Shown: positions 10,647 through 20,954, numbered from the stretch's first letter. The stretch: DNA of 64,000 nucleotides from Symbiodinium natans (GCA_905221605.1 CAJNDS010001624.1:455501-519500), one strand, 5' to 3'. Notes: generated by a model from the letters alone, not told the origin. A program made the numbers and translations.

Positions 10647-10805
10647 ATGCCGGGCTCCGACCCAACCGCACTTTCGCATAGCGCTTCAACGAAAAGAATT
10701 ATGTGTTTTCCCAACCACGGAGGAAATGCACCAATTCAGCTGGCGCCGTCCCTCCCTGGGCTGGCTTTTGCAGTTGGAGGAGCCACAAAGTACACCGTCC
10801 TGATG
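10647..10805 (+). CDS. Copper type II monooxygenase (PHM)-like exon
   Basis: Bounded by GTCTTCCAG| and |GTATAC, exactly 53 codons with phase 0 at both ends. The peptide contains GGNAPIQLAPSLPGLAFAVGG followed by a KYTVLMVY strand. This resembles the segment of peptidylglycine alpha-hydroxylating and dopamine beta-type monooxygenases in which an NAP..LP..VGF.VGG stretch precedes a VLQVHY-like copper-site strand. The final His of that motif falls at or beyond the proposed donor. The match is from family knowledge, unaligned. Upstream linkage is uncertain. Confidence 0.4.
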
Positions 10806-11203
10806 GTATACTCTGGTGCCCAACATCTATAGTAGGACATGGGCAGTAGATGCCGAGCTAGCTGGGCCACAAGCACCTACTTAGTCGGTTGTTCGGCTCC
10901 TTGAACTGACACCGACCCCAGGTGGGGACAGCATCCTAGCACCCGCTTAACTCCTGGTGGTGAGAAGCCAGAAACAAATAAAGTAAAACACCACGGTTGC
11001 TTTAGGGCTTGGTGACAACCTTTAGGCGCAAACTGATAGGCCTGGGTATAAGGCTTGTACAGCCGATGAACAATTCATTCTCGACCACGTCGGGGCTTAT
11101 TTCTGGAAGTGCCTCGTTTGCTGGTTTCCCGCAAACACCCGGAAGATGGGATACCCTAAGCCTTAAACCCTAACTCCTAAACCCTACACCCTAAACCCTA
11201 AAC
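10806..11203. other. Intron-like sequence
   Basis: No convincing exon seen. A short CCCTAAA array (11,158-11,203) closes the stretch. Confidence 0.4.
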
Positions 11204-11300
11204 CCGAGGATGACGCTCAGCAACCAAGTGGCATCATGTGCGCAAAGGTCTCGTGCACCAAACTCCTCACAAGGTCCTTGCCGCAATGATGCCATGTGCC
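11204..11300 (-). CDS. Candidate internal exon, unknown protein
   Basis: Minus-strand acceptor AACCCACAG, with the donor formed by GTTTAGGG at the left. One frame is fully open and contains RDLCAHDATWLLSVIL. A CCCTAAA array lies directly left, so the intron in gene orientation begins with TTTAGGG. Confidence 0.4.
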
Positions 11301-11312
11301 CTGTGGGTTCAG

Positions 11313-11428
11313 TTTAATACTTAATTAATAATTAGGATAGGTTTTTTTTGGGGGGGACTTATGATATTTTCATGATATTCACAAACGGACCATAAGGGAA
11401 TACGATTAGTAATTATGCCGACCCCTAG
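11313..11428. mobile_element. MITE family D copy
   Basis: Left part TTAATAATTAGGATAGG and G-run, right end GCCGACCCCTA. Confidence 0.65.
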
Positions 11429-12539
11429 GTTACCCTAAAACCGATCCGCAGCATGTCTCCAACCTGACCCTTGGTTCAGTGGCAACCAACGAGTGCTACA
11501 GGACTACGACAGATGTAAACGCGAATGGTCAGCCACGTGTGGAGCTGTTGCTTCAGCTACGTAGCCGGACTCTGCACCATTTTTTGAAGCGGCCCGCAAC
11601 CACCCATCTGACACAGACCTCTGTAATGCTTATGTTGTGACAGCCCTATGGAACGTGAGAGACAAGAGAAACCCCGACAACAACAAGCAGGTCTGCCGCA
11701 AAGCTGACCAATCAAACATACCCTCTGCAACGTGGCATGTCGTGCCGCGGACATGTTACAAGCCAAAAGAATTGGCGGGAGGCCGTATCTTGAATCTGCA
11801 CTTCACCTCTTTGCGACAGAACCTGCATCACTGGGTTTAGGGTTCCGGGCTTGTGTTGTTAGATTTCCTTCCTGCACATCTGGCGAACCGGTGTAGGGTT
11901 TGAGGGTTTAAGGGTTTAGGCTTTAGGGTTCAAGGGTTTAGGGTTTTAGGGTCTAGGATGCTGTCAGTCACGGTTCGTTGTCAGTCTGCTTGGCAGCATG
12001 CAGGAGGACACCGGGACCTCAACGAACTGCAATCTTAGGGTTTAGAGTTTGAGGTTTAGGGTTTAGGGTTCAGGGTTTAGGGTTTAGGGTTAATATGGGC
12101 AATTAAAAAAGGGGTCGACCCCTGGTACATCCCTCATATATCCTCTAAAACCCCTCCCTAAACCCCAAACCCTAAACCCTAACCAAAGGGCCCATACTTC
12201 AGAACCCTTGAAAGGAGGCAAGGGACCATAGTCACGGAACATGTAACTTCCCGTAACAAGCACTATGCTCTTTGCAAACTGTAGGGACTTGATGGCTTCG
12301 CTGCAAGCCACCTCATGACTCATGACAACACCCGTAACCCTGAGTCCTAAACCCCAAACCCTGTGCACATTGATGTTTGCTGAGACGTCGTTTTAAGGGA
12401 TGCGCTCCAACGCCCACGGAGGGGGCTCCACCCGAAAGCCTGGGCCCTAAACGCGGTTTCGCCCTAAAAGCGGACAGAGTACTACACCTAAACCCTAAGC
12501 CCTCAACCCTAAACCCTACCCCTAGAGAAGTCTAAGGTT
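11429..12539. other. Mosaic without a firm gene
   Basis: TTTAGGG patches at 11,830-11,955 and 12,035-12,090 and CCCTAAA at 12,150-12,185 and 12,485-12,525. Open frames at 11557-11840 overlap on both strands without a recognisable domain. Confidence 0.4.
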
Positions 12540-12603
12540 GCCCAATGGGATCGCAACAGCAGGCCTCCAGCTCGCGACAGAGCTTCTTGGCACAGTCGGT
12601 ACC
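12540..12603 (-). CDS. Candidate internal exon, Cys-rich peptide
   Basis: Minus acceptor CCCCAGGCAG. The frame contains TDCAKKLCRELEACCCDPIG. CCCTAAA repeats lie left and GGGTTTTGGGTTTAGGG right. A second minus frame is also open (YRLCQEALSRAGGLLLRS), so the frame is uncertain. No family recognised. Confidence 0.4.
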
Positions 12604-13023
12604 CTGCCTGGGGGTTGGGGTTTTGGGTTTAGGGTTTAGGGTTTAGGGTTTCGGGCTTGGGGTTTAGGGCTCAGGTTTCAGCAGGGTTAAGGGTTTAGGC
12701 GGGTTTGGGGTAATTTAAGGTTTAGTGTTTAGAGGGGACAGGCTGTGCAACGGCATCATGCGGATATTGGTGGCAGCAGCAGGGTGCACTGTTGTTCCGT
12801 TACCCTACACGCGAGACTTCGCACACATTCAACCACTGAACGGCCATGCTTGCAACGAAGAAGTCGACGGACTGAGCATCGGCCCTTCGACACAAGCGCA
12901 GCATGAAAGGCAAGCCGCCCACCCCTATATTACTAAACCCTAAACCCTACACCCTAAGAACCCCGTACCTGTCTCGCCTGTGCCCAGTTACGGTGAGTTT
13001 GAGCGAACCCATAAAAACCCATA
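12604..13023. other. Intron-like block
   Basis: Starts with degenerate TTTAGGG (12,612-12,730) and ends with CCCTAAA (12,932-12,955), the order expected for an intron under the pattern described in the findings. The plus open frame at 12725-12943 has no domain I recognise. Confidence 0.35.
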
Positions 13024-13168
13024 CTTGACGGTTCATGGGTAGTTCTAAGTAGGGTAGTTATGCATAAGGTAACCGACATTGTAACCTCAATTAAGGTGTT
13101 ATAACCTTGTGTATACCTGCCCCACAAATTCTCAACTTTGATTATAGCTATTCCAGAAACCTTCAAGT
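13024..13168. mobile_element. MITE family C copy
   Basis: CTTGACGGTTCATGGGTAG at the left and AACCTTCAAG at the right, each next to TA; family C ends are CTTGAAGGTTCATGGGTAG and its reverse complement. Confidence 0.75.
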
Positions 13169-14027
13169 AGGGGCCCTAAACCCTAAACCCTATCAAACCC
13201 TACCTAAACCCTAAACCCTGAACCACCCTACCGTAGGGAACCTTAAGACAAAGACGGAACCTCAAAACTGCCCAAATACTGTAGGAAGCCTCGAGAGGCG
13301 GCAAAAGTCACCCGGAGACGTTGAGAACCTCCCTAAACTCTTGTTTTCAACCCTAAACCCTAATCCCAGAACCCAACACCCAACGCCCTAAACCCCAAAC
13401 CTCATACCCCAATTCAAATTCCAAGGCTCGGGGTTTTGGTTCGGACTGATGCCTCGGTACGTAGGTCAAGGGGCTTTGGGGTTCTGGGTTTGCGGTTTCA
13501 GGGTTCAGGGTTCAGTGTTCAGGGTTTTAGGGTTTTAGGGTCTTAGGGTCTTAGGGTCTTAGGGTTTTAGGGTTTTAGGGTTTTAGGGTTTTTGGGGTTT
13601 TAGGGTTTTGAGGGTTTTTTGGGGGGTGCTGGTTCTCAGACTTTGGGGCTAAGAGGGCTTGGACCGGTGTTGTGGGCATCGGAAGGCTTCGAAGCCCCCA
13701 AAAGCTAAGGCTTGAAGCAGCCAAAGCCTTGAGCCCCGAAACCCCAAACCTCCTGAAACCCTGGAAAGCCCTAAACCCTAAACCCTAAACCCTAAACCCT
13801 AAACCCTAAACCCTAAACCCTAAACCCTAAACCCTTAACCCTTAACCCTAAACCTAACAACATGCCCTGAGCCGTGAGATCATTGCCCCGCCAAGCCCCC
13901 TTGACCCTTAACAAACCCTAAAGACTAAACCCTAAATCCTTAATATCGGTACCTCGAGTCATATAGGTTCCCAACGAAGCTCCCACATGGAACATCGAGA
14001 AGGAAAACAAAAACAGGGTCGCAACCA
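13169..14027. repeat. Telomere-like arrays in both orientations
   Basis: CCCTAAA at 13,172-13,225 and 13,765-13,855; degenerate TTTTAGGG at 13,500-13,625. Little else; no gene supported. Confidence 0.7.
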
Positions 14028-14253
14028 TATGGGGGGCCTTCATAGTTAGAATAGGGTTCTGGGAAGTGATTCTTTAGTGTAATTGTAAGTATATACAAGG
14101 AGGGGTCCCCTTACTATACCAAGTATAGTTACGGGGATTTCAAACCTCATTTAGGATCCTTCTAACCCGATTTAAGGCCCTTGTAACTCTACTTATAACT
14201 GGGGGGGGGGACCTCCCTGGAGGGACCATGAGGGTAATTACTCCGACCCCCAT
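14028..14253. mobile_element. MITE family D interrupted by family B
   Basis: Family D left end TATGGGGGGCCTTCATAG and right end ACTCCGACCCCCATGG are separated by a complete family B element at 14096-14219. Confidence 0.7.
14096..14219. mobile_element. MITE family B nested in family D
   Basis: TA|CAAGGAGGGGTCCCC ... ACCTCCCTGG. The right end has a G-run expansion and is less exact. Confidence 0.7.
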
Positions 14254-14303
14254 GGTAAGCCTTCCACTTCGTGGGCTCCAACATCTGACTGGAAGATCCT
14301 ACA

Positions 14304-14365
14304 CAGGTTTAGGGTTTAGGGTTTAGGGTTTAGGGTTTAGGGTTTAGGGTTTAGGGTTTAGGGAC
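14304..14365 (+). repeat. TTTAGGG array
   Basis: Nine uninterrupted units starting with CAG|GTTTAGGG, so its first GT is in donor position for an exon ending at 14,304. Confidence 0.9.
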
Positions 14366-14402
14366 ACACAACCACACACCCTAAACCCTAAGCCACACAC
14401 AG

Positions 14403-14484
14403 GTGAAGCCCCAACGCTTGTACCGCCCCGTCTTACCTCATCACTGGGTCCATATTGAGGCCCTGGTGATGACCTTTTGGGGGT
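14403..14484 (+). CDS. Candidate internal exon, unknown protein
   Basis: Acceptor CCACACACAG; donor GGGT|GTTTAGGG. The open frame contains QRLYRPVLPHHWVHIEALVM. CCCTAAA lies left and TTTAGGG right. No family recognised. Confidence 0.45.
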
Positions 14485-14504
14485 GTTTAGGGTTTAGGGT
14501 TTCG

Positions 14505-14640
14505 AGTTTCGGGCTACTAGACCCAAGAGTAACTTGGGAATACAAATGCAAAAAGGGGTACCCTTTGTGGTTTAAAGGGGCTTGTAAGGGACTCTACACT
14601 CAACAAAAAGGAAATAAGGACCCACTCTGGGTCCTACTTG
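14505..14640. mobile_element. Worn MITE family F-like element
   Basis: ACTAGACCCAAGAGTAACTTG ... GGGTCCTACTTGGG with internal AAAAGGGGTACCCTTT, resembling family F but diverged. Confidence 0.45.
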
Positions 14641-14736
14641 GGGGTTAATGGCACTCATTAACCAATTATAACTGTACACCCCCCTAAACCCTGAACCCTG
14701 AACCCTAAACCCTAAACCCTAAACCACTCCAACACT

Positions 14737-14832
14737 TTGGAGAGCTGGCGGGATGCAATCCACGAGCTGCTGAAGGTGGGCTTTTGCTCGAGGTACCTGG
14801 ACCGACCAGCGGGGGGGCAAGTGCGGCTTTCC
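14737..14832 (+). CDS. Candidate exon, unknown protein
   Basis: CCCTAAA array left, GTTTAGGG donor right. The plus frame contains ESWRDAIHELLKVGFCSRYL, a good helix-forming texture. The 5' boundary is approximate because no strong acceptor is obvious. Confidence 0.5.
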
Positions 14833-14938
14833 GTTTAGGGTTTATAGGGTTTATAGGGTTTGTAGGGTTTATAGGGTTTATCGGGTTTATAGGGTTTATA
14901 GGGTTTATAGGGTTTATAGGGTTTATAGGGTTGTCCGG
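14833..14938 (+). repeat. TTTATAGGG nonamer array
   Basis: About a dozen copies of the nonamer GGGTTTATA rather than the heptamer, showing local homogenisation of a variant. The reverse complement yields a spurious (INP)n open frame. Confidence 0.9.
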
Positions 14939-15164
14939 TTCGTCAGTCATCTGGCTGTAGATGCGGTTCAATAGCAGCAACAAAGCGAATTCCCCAAAAG
15001 TACAAAAGGCAAGCTTTCAGCTTCTGCCTCAAGCAGAATGCTACATCACCCACAACGCCCGCGACCCCTCTTAAAAAAAAAAAAAACTTTGAACCCCCGG
15101 TGCCTTGAATTACCCTTCTATTTGCCGCCTTTTGGGCTTCTCGGGAGCTTCCGTCTCCCTAATC

Positions 15165-15261
15165 TATGGGCCTTAATACTTAAAATAGGGTTTTGGGGGA
15201 TATTATAGTATAACTATGGAAGGATCCAGGAAGACTACTAATAATTATTCCGACCTCGATA
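15165..15261. mobile_element. MITE family D copy
   Basis: TATGGGCCTTAATACTTAAA ... ATTATTCCGACCTCGAT. Confidence 0.7.
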
Positions 15262-15332
15262 CCAAGCTCCACTTGGCAGCAAACCCACAAGCACTCTGAG
15301 GCTGCCAACCTCCAGTCAACACCGTGCACCCT

Positions 15333-15530
15333 ACAAGGAGGGGCGCCCTTACTATATTAGCTATAGCTAAGGGACTTATGACCTAATTTAGGATCCCTAT
15401 AAACCAGTTCAGGGTTCTGAGAACGAGGGGCGCCCTTACTACATTCGCTAAAGTTAAGGGATTTATAGCCTCATTTAGGATCCCTATAACCCAATGTAGG
15501 TTTTTCATAACTCTACTTGTACCTGGGAGG
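15333..15530. mobile_element. MITE family B, partial plus complete copy in tandem
   Basis: CAAGGAGGGGCGCCCTTACT begins one copy that stops at about 15,420, where a second begins (GAACGAGGGGCGCCC) and runs to 15,530. This looks like an abortive tandem or one copy inserted in another. Confidence 0.65.
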
Positions 15531-15554
15531 GCGGGAGGAACCTCTCCTCCCAAG

Positions 15555-15626
15555 CGTGACCTGCGCGTGAGCGAAGCAATCCGCCCAAAGTGGCCAAAGG
15601 TCCGATGCTTCAATCAGGACCGTAGG
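15555..15626 (+). CDS. Candidate internal exon, unknown protein
   Basis: Lies directly after the MITE B end; the pyrimidine-rich CCTCTCCTCCCAAG serves as acceptor and AGG|GTTTAGGG as donor. 24 codons, peptide containing RDLRVSEAIRPKWPKVRC. No family recognised, but the texture is strongly protein-like. Confidence 0.5.
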
Positions 15627-15705
15627 GTTTAGGGTTTAGGGTTTAGGGTTTAGGGTTTAGGGTTTAGGGTTTAGGGTTTAGGGTTTAGGGTTTAGGGTTT
15701 AGGGT
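15624..15705 (+). repeat. TTTAGGG array
   Basis: About eleven perfect units starting at the donor of the preceding exon. The next array, CCCTAAA at 15,957-15,995, has the opposite sense, as expected if 15,627-16,000 is one intron. Confidence 0.9.
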
Positions 15706-16298
15706 GTTGCACCCTTCAACCCCAACACCTGAACCCAACAGCCGTCAAATCCTCGAAAACATGAGAAGGCCTGAAGCTTGTCGCCCAACTTGTCGCAGAT
15801 GTCATGGAGAGACTTCACCTCAGTGGGTGACCCGCAAAAACGAGCTCACCACTACGTTCCCTGAATTATCCGACCCCTCCTGTCGAGCCTCCACACCGTC
15901 GCCTAGGCAAGGTACAAGCTGTCGCATTAGTGAAGTTCCAACATGACCCTCAAATTACCCTAAACCCTAAACCCTAAACCCTAAACCCTAAACCCCTATA
16001 AGTTTGGATGCAGCTTGAGCCGCCATAAACCGCTACTTTTATGTCCACGTCCCGCAATAAAAGCGCAATCGCGAGCCACGTTTTTGAGAAAGGGCCCACC
16101 AGCAAATTACCCAAAAGGCATACACTCTTTAAGGCCACGACGAACCACGTTGATGAGCCGCGAGCGGGGCTGAGCTTTCAATACAGCCCAGAACGACAAG
16201 ACCCCTAACCCCCTGCCTTTCCAAACATGAGCCCCTCGTTTCCTGCACAAACCAGACCTGCAGCAAGCTGCGCAACGAACCATAAGCAAGCTGCTCAC

Positions 16299-16364
16299 CT
16301 CTCTGCTGGCAAAGCACTCTTGCAGTCTCCGAATGGCCGATTTAGCAGAAAAACCCTGCATCAC
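16299..16364 (-). CDS. Candidate exon, unknown protein
   Basis: Minus frame contains MQGFSAKSAIRRLQECFASR and ends at GAG|GTGAGC, a consensus donor. It could be a first coding exon beginning at one of two Met codons. No arrays lie close by. Confidence 0.35.
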
Positions 16365-16447
16365 TAGAGCTGCGAGTCATACGTCCGGAACGGATCACGC
16401 CAGTCCTTCTTTCCAAACCGCCTTATCACTCAGAATCAAGCTTGCAC

Positions 16448-16547
16448 TATAGGGGCCTTAATAATAACACAGGGTTTGGGGGGGGTCATTCTCGTACAAT
16501 TATGTAGGGACCGTATTAGTAATTATTGTCATTATTCCGACCCCTAT
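16448..16547. mobile_element. MITE family D copy
   Basis: Best-preserved copy: TATAGGGGCCTTAATAATAA ... TTCCGACCCCTATA. Confidence 0.8.
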
Positions 16548-18292
16548 ATCTGCACCCTGGAACTGAGAGCTTAAAAGAAGATTGTGGCATTTTTTTAGCT
16601 TGTACTACATATTGCGAGTATGCAAAGAGAGAGTATTGCGACACCGCTTGGGATTTGGGGGCCAGTTCACCTAGTTATGATCCCACTCGCCCAACTATTC
16701 CTTCACCAACCTTGAAGTACTCCAAGTGCTCGCATCTTTCGCTCTGTGCGGAGGCTACATCTCAAGGGCTCAAATTTGTTGATGACACGTTCTACCATCA
16801 CTTCCGCGAGGACCGAAGACTCACCTGAACACCTGCTGAGACCTGTAATGGGAGAGCCAAGGTGTGACGGGTGCTGCAGTTGGACTGGCCGCTGAGCCGG
16901 TTCTCGAATGACTCATGAGGTTCAGGTCTCTCCATCAATGAAGGGTTTAGGGTTTAGGGTTTAGGCAATGAGTCTCAAGGACCACTTGAAGATGTGAGAG
17001 TTAGGGTCTCAACGAGGGGTCGCAAGGAACAAAGCAACTCAGCCACGAGCAAGCTTCAGCCTTGCCAAGTCTATGGGCTCTTGACACCTTATTTGCTTAG
17101 TTGTCCAGTACCTAGGGGTTTTAAAGGTTAACCTTTGGGATTTTAAGGGGAATATATTAACCCAAAAAGGTTAAAGGTTACCTACTCTACTACTAAGTTT
17201 GAGCCCCTAACAGCCGTATTTAAAAGCTGAGGAGGTTCCACCATCCACTCAAGTCCTCAACCCTCAACTCTAAGCACGCCAATACCCGAAACCCCTAAAC
17301 CCCTAAACCCAAATAAGAAACCTTTGCAAACTCAAAGCCCGAAAATACTTCGCGAACCTGCTAAGAGTATGGGCCCAGAAAGTGGATCCCAGACCTTATG
17401 TCTTCGGGGAAAAGAGTAACTTGTGAAAGAGAGCACTTTAGGTCTCCTTTACATCTCTTAAGCAAGCAATTGGAAGTTTGGGGCATTGAGCTCTGTTTCA
17501 GAGGATCGCCGGAATGGGAACTGAATTAATTGATTCTCTGGGGACAGTACTCAAATACCGAAAAGAGCTATAAATGAGCCAGTCAACCGGGCTAAGTGGG
17601 TTCCGGAGACGGGTCTGGAATCGATTTACTACACACACAGGTATATGTATATATATATATATATAATATGTATATATACATATATACACTTTTATGTGTG
17701 TGTGTGTGTCTGGCTATAAATCGGGCCCTGTTGGGTGGCCATTTTTTGGGCCCAACCTTCATTTCGCTACCGCAAAGGCTGGGACACCCTGTTAGAACAG
17801 ATTCTCTGCGGCACCTTTACACGGGGGCCATCATTTGAGGTTTAGGGTAGATGGAGCAGCAGCAAGATACAAACTGCACGGTCCCACATGCCGGACATGT
17901 TACAGAAAGCATTCTCCCCGCAAAAACTTGTGGGGCCTTTTCAAAAGCTAGGGCCCACTTACAGGCACATCTTTCCCTTGAACCCTGAGCCCTTTACCCC
18001 AACCTCGAAAGCGACCGATCATCAACTAGGTTCCTCAGGCGATTCAACATGATTAGCATACCCTTTCCTAGGGATCGACCCTAAACCCTAAATCCTAAAC
18101 CCTAAACCCCCGAGAAAAACAAGAGAGAAGGAATAAGGATTTTGGGGTTGAGTGAGGGTTTTGGGGTGATAAGTGCGGTTGGGTATCCTCGACCCTCCAG
18201 CCTACCCTGTGACCCCAAACCCTAAACCCTAAACCCTAAACCCTAAACCCTAAACCCTAACCCCTAAAAACCCTATTTGTGACCCTAGGCAG
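16548..18292. other. Weak exon candidates among MITEs and microsatellites
   Basis: A minus island at about 16,850-16,940 (ESFENRLSGQSNCSTRH) abuts TTTAGGG. A worn family F element lies at 17,098-17,200. An (AT)n/(GT)n microsatellite is at 17,640-17,710. A plus frame at about 17,735-17,836 ends in a stop (SLRHLYTGAII then TGA) directly before GGTTTAGGG and may be a terminal exon. CCCTAAA arrays are at 18,075-18,110 and 18,213-18,275. Confidence 0.3.
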
Positions 18293-18336
18293 GGTGGAGG
18301 TCCCGAAGTGGCCCCAAAAGCACCTCCAGCTTCCCG
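18293..18336 (+). CDS. Candidate short internal exon
   Basis: Acceptor GACCCTAGGCAG; donor CCG|GTTGGGGTTTAGGG. Open frame VEVPKWPQKHLQLP. CCCTAAA array left, TTTAGGG array right. Confidence 0.4.
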
Positions 18337-18550
18337 GTTGGGGTTTAGGGTTTAGGGTTTAGGGTTTAGGGTTTAGGGTTTAGGGTTTGGGGTTTAGGGT
18401 TTGGGGTTTAGGGTTTAGGGTTTAGGGTTTAGGGTTTGGGGTTTGGGGTTTGGGGTTTGGGGTTTGGGGTTTGGGGTTTGGGGTTTGGGGTTTGGGGTTT
18501 TGGGGTTTTGGGGTTTGGGGTTTGGGGTTTAGGTTTTAGGGTTTAGGGCT
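18337..18550 (+). repeat. TTTAGGG array passing into GGGTTTG array
   Basis: Perfect TTTAGGG units give way to about twelve GGGTTTG units and then back to TTTAGGG, a clear example of patchwise variant amplification. Confidence 0.9.
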
Positions 18551-18754
18551 TACGGTTTACCCTAAATATTGGTGCCTTATTATAATAAGGAGTCAAAAAG
18601 GGACCCCAATTTTGACAGCCACCCACATGTTACTGAAGAAAACCCTAAGCCCTAAACCCTAAACCCTAAACGTAAACCCTAAACCCTAAACCCTAAACCC
18701 TAATTAAACCCTACACCCTAAACCCTAAACCCTACAAGCAAAAAACATAAACTT

Positions 18755-18810
18755 GGGCTGCCGTCCCGGAGACCGCTTGCCGCACTTCCTCGAGTCGCCT
18801 CAAAGATGCC
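18755..18810 (-). CDS. Candidate internal exon, helix-like peptide
   Basis: Minus frame reads ASLRRLEEVRQAVSGTAAQ and ends at CAA|GTTTATG. CCCTAAA array left (18,645-18,735), TTTAGGG-type right. The plus reading LGCRPGDRLPHFLESPQRC is also open, so the strand is not certain. Confidence 0.4.
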
Positions 18811-19083
18811 GGGTTTTGGGGTTCAGGGTTTAGGGTTGAGGGTTTAGGGTTTGTTGTCGGTGGGTTTTGGGGATGTGTTGCGTTTGGGGTTATAGGGCTT
18901 TCGGGTATAGGGATGGTACGCGCTTCGTGCGCTCAACTACACCTTATAGCAACTTCTCGGATTTCAGGGGCGGAGGTAAGACCTAAACCCTAGACATCCC
19001 TAAACCCTAAACCCTAAACCCTAAACCCTAAACCCTAAACCCCGCGTGCCGTCGCCTGTCGGAATCGATGCCTTCCGGAAGAG

Positions 19084-19166
19084 CCATGGGGGGGGCGGCT
19101 GTCGCAACTGCTACGCTGGGGCGCGGGATGCCTGCTGCGACCGCGCGCGAAGGGCATTGAGTTCCG
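19084..19166 (+). CDS. Possible ERGIC/Erv46-like Cys-motif exon
   Basis: Plus frame contains GGGGCRNCYAGARDACCDRA. The CxxCY-A-(n)-CC pattern followed by an Arg-rich stretch resembles the conserved Cys motif in the lumenal domain of ERGIC3/Erv46-type ER-Golgi cargo receptors. The open frame extends left to about 19,050 (VGIDAFRKSH) and the acceptor is not certain. The donor is probably GTTAGGG at 19,167. CCCTAAA lies left and TTTAGGG right. Only one motif supports the name. Confidence 0.35.
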
Positions 19167-19274
19167 AGTTAGGGTCTAGGGTGTAGGGTGTAGGGTTTAG
19201 GGTTTGGGGGTTAAGGTTTAGGGCTTAGGGTTTAGGGTTTGGGGTTTTGGGTTTAGGGTCTAGGGCTTGGGACC

Positions 19275-19442
19275 ACACACGGTGGTGGTGGAAGATTCAT
19301 TGGGCAAGGCTTTTCGCATAGAACTTGAAAGCATGAGGGTGTGATCCTCATGCCCCTGCTTCTGGAACCCAGATTTCAAAACACACAAAAGCACTCCCAA
19401 AGAGATGCAAACAGAAAAAACGCAAGTTGCCAGTTTCGCCAT
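19275..19442 (-). CDS. Candidate first exon with signal anchor
   Basis: From the Met at 19,442 the minus frame reads MAKLATCVFSVCISLGVLLC, a plausible signal peptide or signal anchor, then a hydrophilic stretch ending SMRKALPNESSTTT at a GTGTGTGG donor. An in-frame Met also exists at 19,460. The following intron begins with TTTAGGG-type repeats in gene orientation. No family recognised. Confidence 0.4.
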
Positions 19443-20105
19443 GATCCAGAATCCATCCATGGTTTCAGGTCCTGTGCGAGTGACGCGAACTAACATCCAA
19501 GGGGCAGCCCTACTCGGGAATGTTCTTAGTCCGCACAAGAGCACACTCTGGACAGCTTGTACTTGTGCAAGGGCCGACTTCCAGTCTTTGAGACTTTGGG
19601 GAGCGAATTTTGAGTTTAGGGTTTAGGGTTTAGGGTTTAGGGTTTAGGGTTTAGGGGGTTCCTACATTATAGCTGCACCTCCATTAAATGGTCCATTAGA
19701 CTGTGCATAGATACAAATACAGCATGATACAACTGCCTGTCTCCGCATGTATCCAAGAACATGCTTGCTCCAGGGCGCATATCACGACTCCTGAAGTTTA
19801 CATCCTAAACCCTAAACCCGAAACCCCAAACCCTAAGGAACGTTCGCGCACAAACGCCTTTTTGTCACGAAGAAGGACTCGGACCGATGCCACCCCAGCT
19901 TCTGTGGAGATTGGATTGCCCTAACTTCGAGAACTTATACGGGGGATTTAGGTTCAGGGCTTACAAGGAGGGGCCCCCGAGTTATACGAAAACTCGAACA
20001 GCCTAAACCCATAACTTAGGGTTTAGGGTTTAGGGTTTAGGGTTTAGGGTTTAGGGTTTAGGGTTTAGGGTTTAGGGGCATTGCAGCCTCTAAACCTGCA
20101 GAGAT
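19443..20105. other. Intron-like mosaic
   Basis: TTTAGGG at 19,617-19,655 and 20,018-20,085, CCCTAAA at 19,803-19,835, and a partial MITE B end at about 19,970-19,990. No firm exon. Confidence 0.4.
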
Positions 20106-20187
20106 CTGGCCAGGTAGAGCTGCCAAGGCGTCTCCGAAGTGAGAGGCCAAGGCGGAGATGACGGCCGCTGTTATCGCTTTTGTTAAG
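20106..20187 (-). CDS. Candidate internal exon, Ala-rich helix
   Basis: Minus frame contains AAVISALASHFGDALAALPG and ends at GCAG|GTTTAGAG. TTTAGGG-sense arrays lie on both sides, so this island does not follow the inverted-array rule. Family not recognised. Confidence 0.5.
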
Positions 20188-20189
20188 GC

Positions 20190-20360
20190 TTAGGGTTTAG
20201 GGTTGTAAGGGTGATAAGGGTTTAAGGGTTATAAGGGTTATAGGGTTTAGGGTTTAGGGTTATAAGGGTTATAAGGGTTATAAGGGTTTCAGGGTTATAA
20301 GGGTTATAAGTGTTATAAGGGTTGTAAGGGTTATAAGGGTTAAGGGTTTCGGGTTTGGGG
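20190..20360 (+). repeat. GGGTTATAA variant array
   Basis: A telomere-like stretch dominated by GGGTTATAA units, distinct from neighbouring heptamer arrays. Confidence 0.85.
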
Positions 20361-20372
20361 TTTAGAGTTTAT

Positions 20373-20472
20373 ATGCTGGGATGGTCCCCCTGAAACTAAC
20401 AGTCCTTAATAGGGATTGTAGTACGCCCTATAATGATTCCTATGAAGGACTGCTGGTATGAGGGGGAACATC
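20373..20472. mobile_element. MITE family A copy
   Basis: GGGATGGTCCCCCTGAAACT ... ATGAGGGGGAACATC with ACAGTCCTTAATAGGGATT inside. Confidence 0.75.
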
Positions 20473-20703
20473 ATTTCATATGGCTTGGGGTCTATAGGGT
20501 TCAGGGAAAGGCAGTAGAGGTTGTGAAAGTGTTTTTGGGGGGAGGCGCATGCTTGCGCGAGTTTTCGATTGCATTTTTCATCACCATTTGTCTACACTGC
20601 TATGTCAGCACAGGAACTGCTCTAGCCCCAATCTATCCCGCATGGTCAAGATGCCCAACCAAAACACAACAAAGGTTTGGCAACAACTAGGCTTTCTGTA
20701 CTA

Positions 20704-20954
20704 CAAGCAGGGGACCCCTTGCTGTACTAACTATAGTTAAGGAATTTATCACCTAGTTCAGGATCCATATAACCCAATTTAAGGTCCTTCTAACTAGGGG
20801 ATAGGATGAGGGGGACCTTGGGGATATATAGACCCTCTGAATAAGGTCCCTGTTTAAGAGGGCCAGAAGAGGGTTAAGAAGGGGTTCCCTTTTAAGGGAC
20901 CCCCTTATCCAACCCAGGACTAACTCTGTGTACAACTAGGGGAGCCCCTCCTTG
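20704..20954. mobile_element. MITE family B copy with internal insertion
   Basis: TA|CAAGCAGGGGACCCC ... GGAGCCCCTCCTTG. About 125 bp longer than other copies because of a second palindromic segment at about 20,800-20,915 (GATAGGATGAGGGGGACC ... GGACCCCCTTATCC), which is probably another insertion. Confidence 0.7.

Noticed and set aside
18953..18976. Micro-exon before GTAAGA at 18,977
   Set aside because: A TTTCAG-GGGCGGAG-GTAAGA arrangement exists but is too short to assign a frame.
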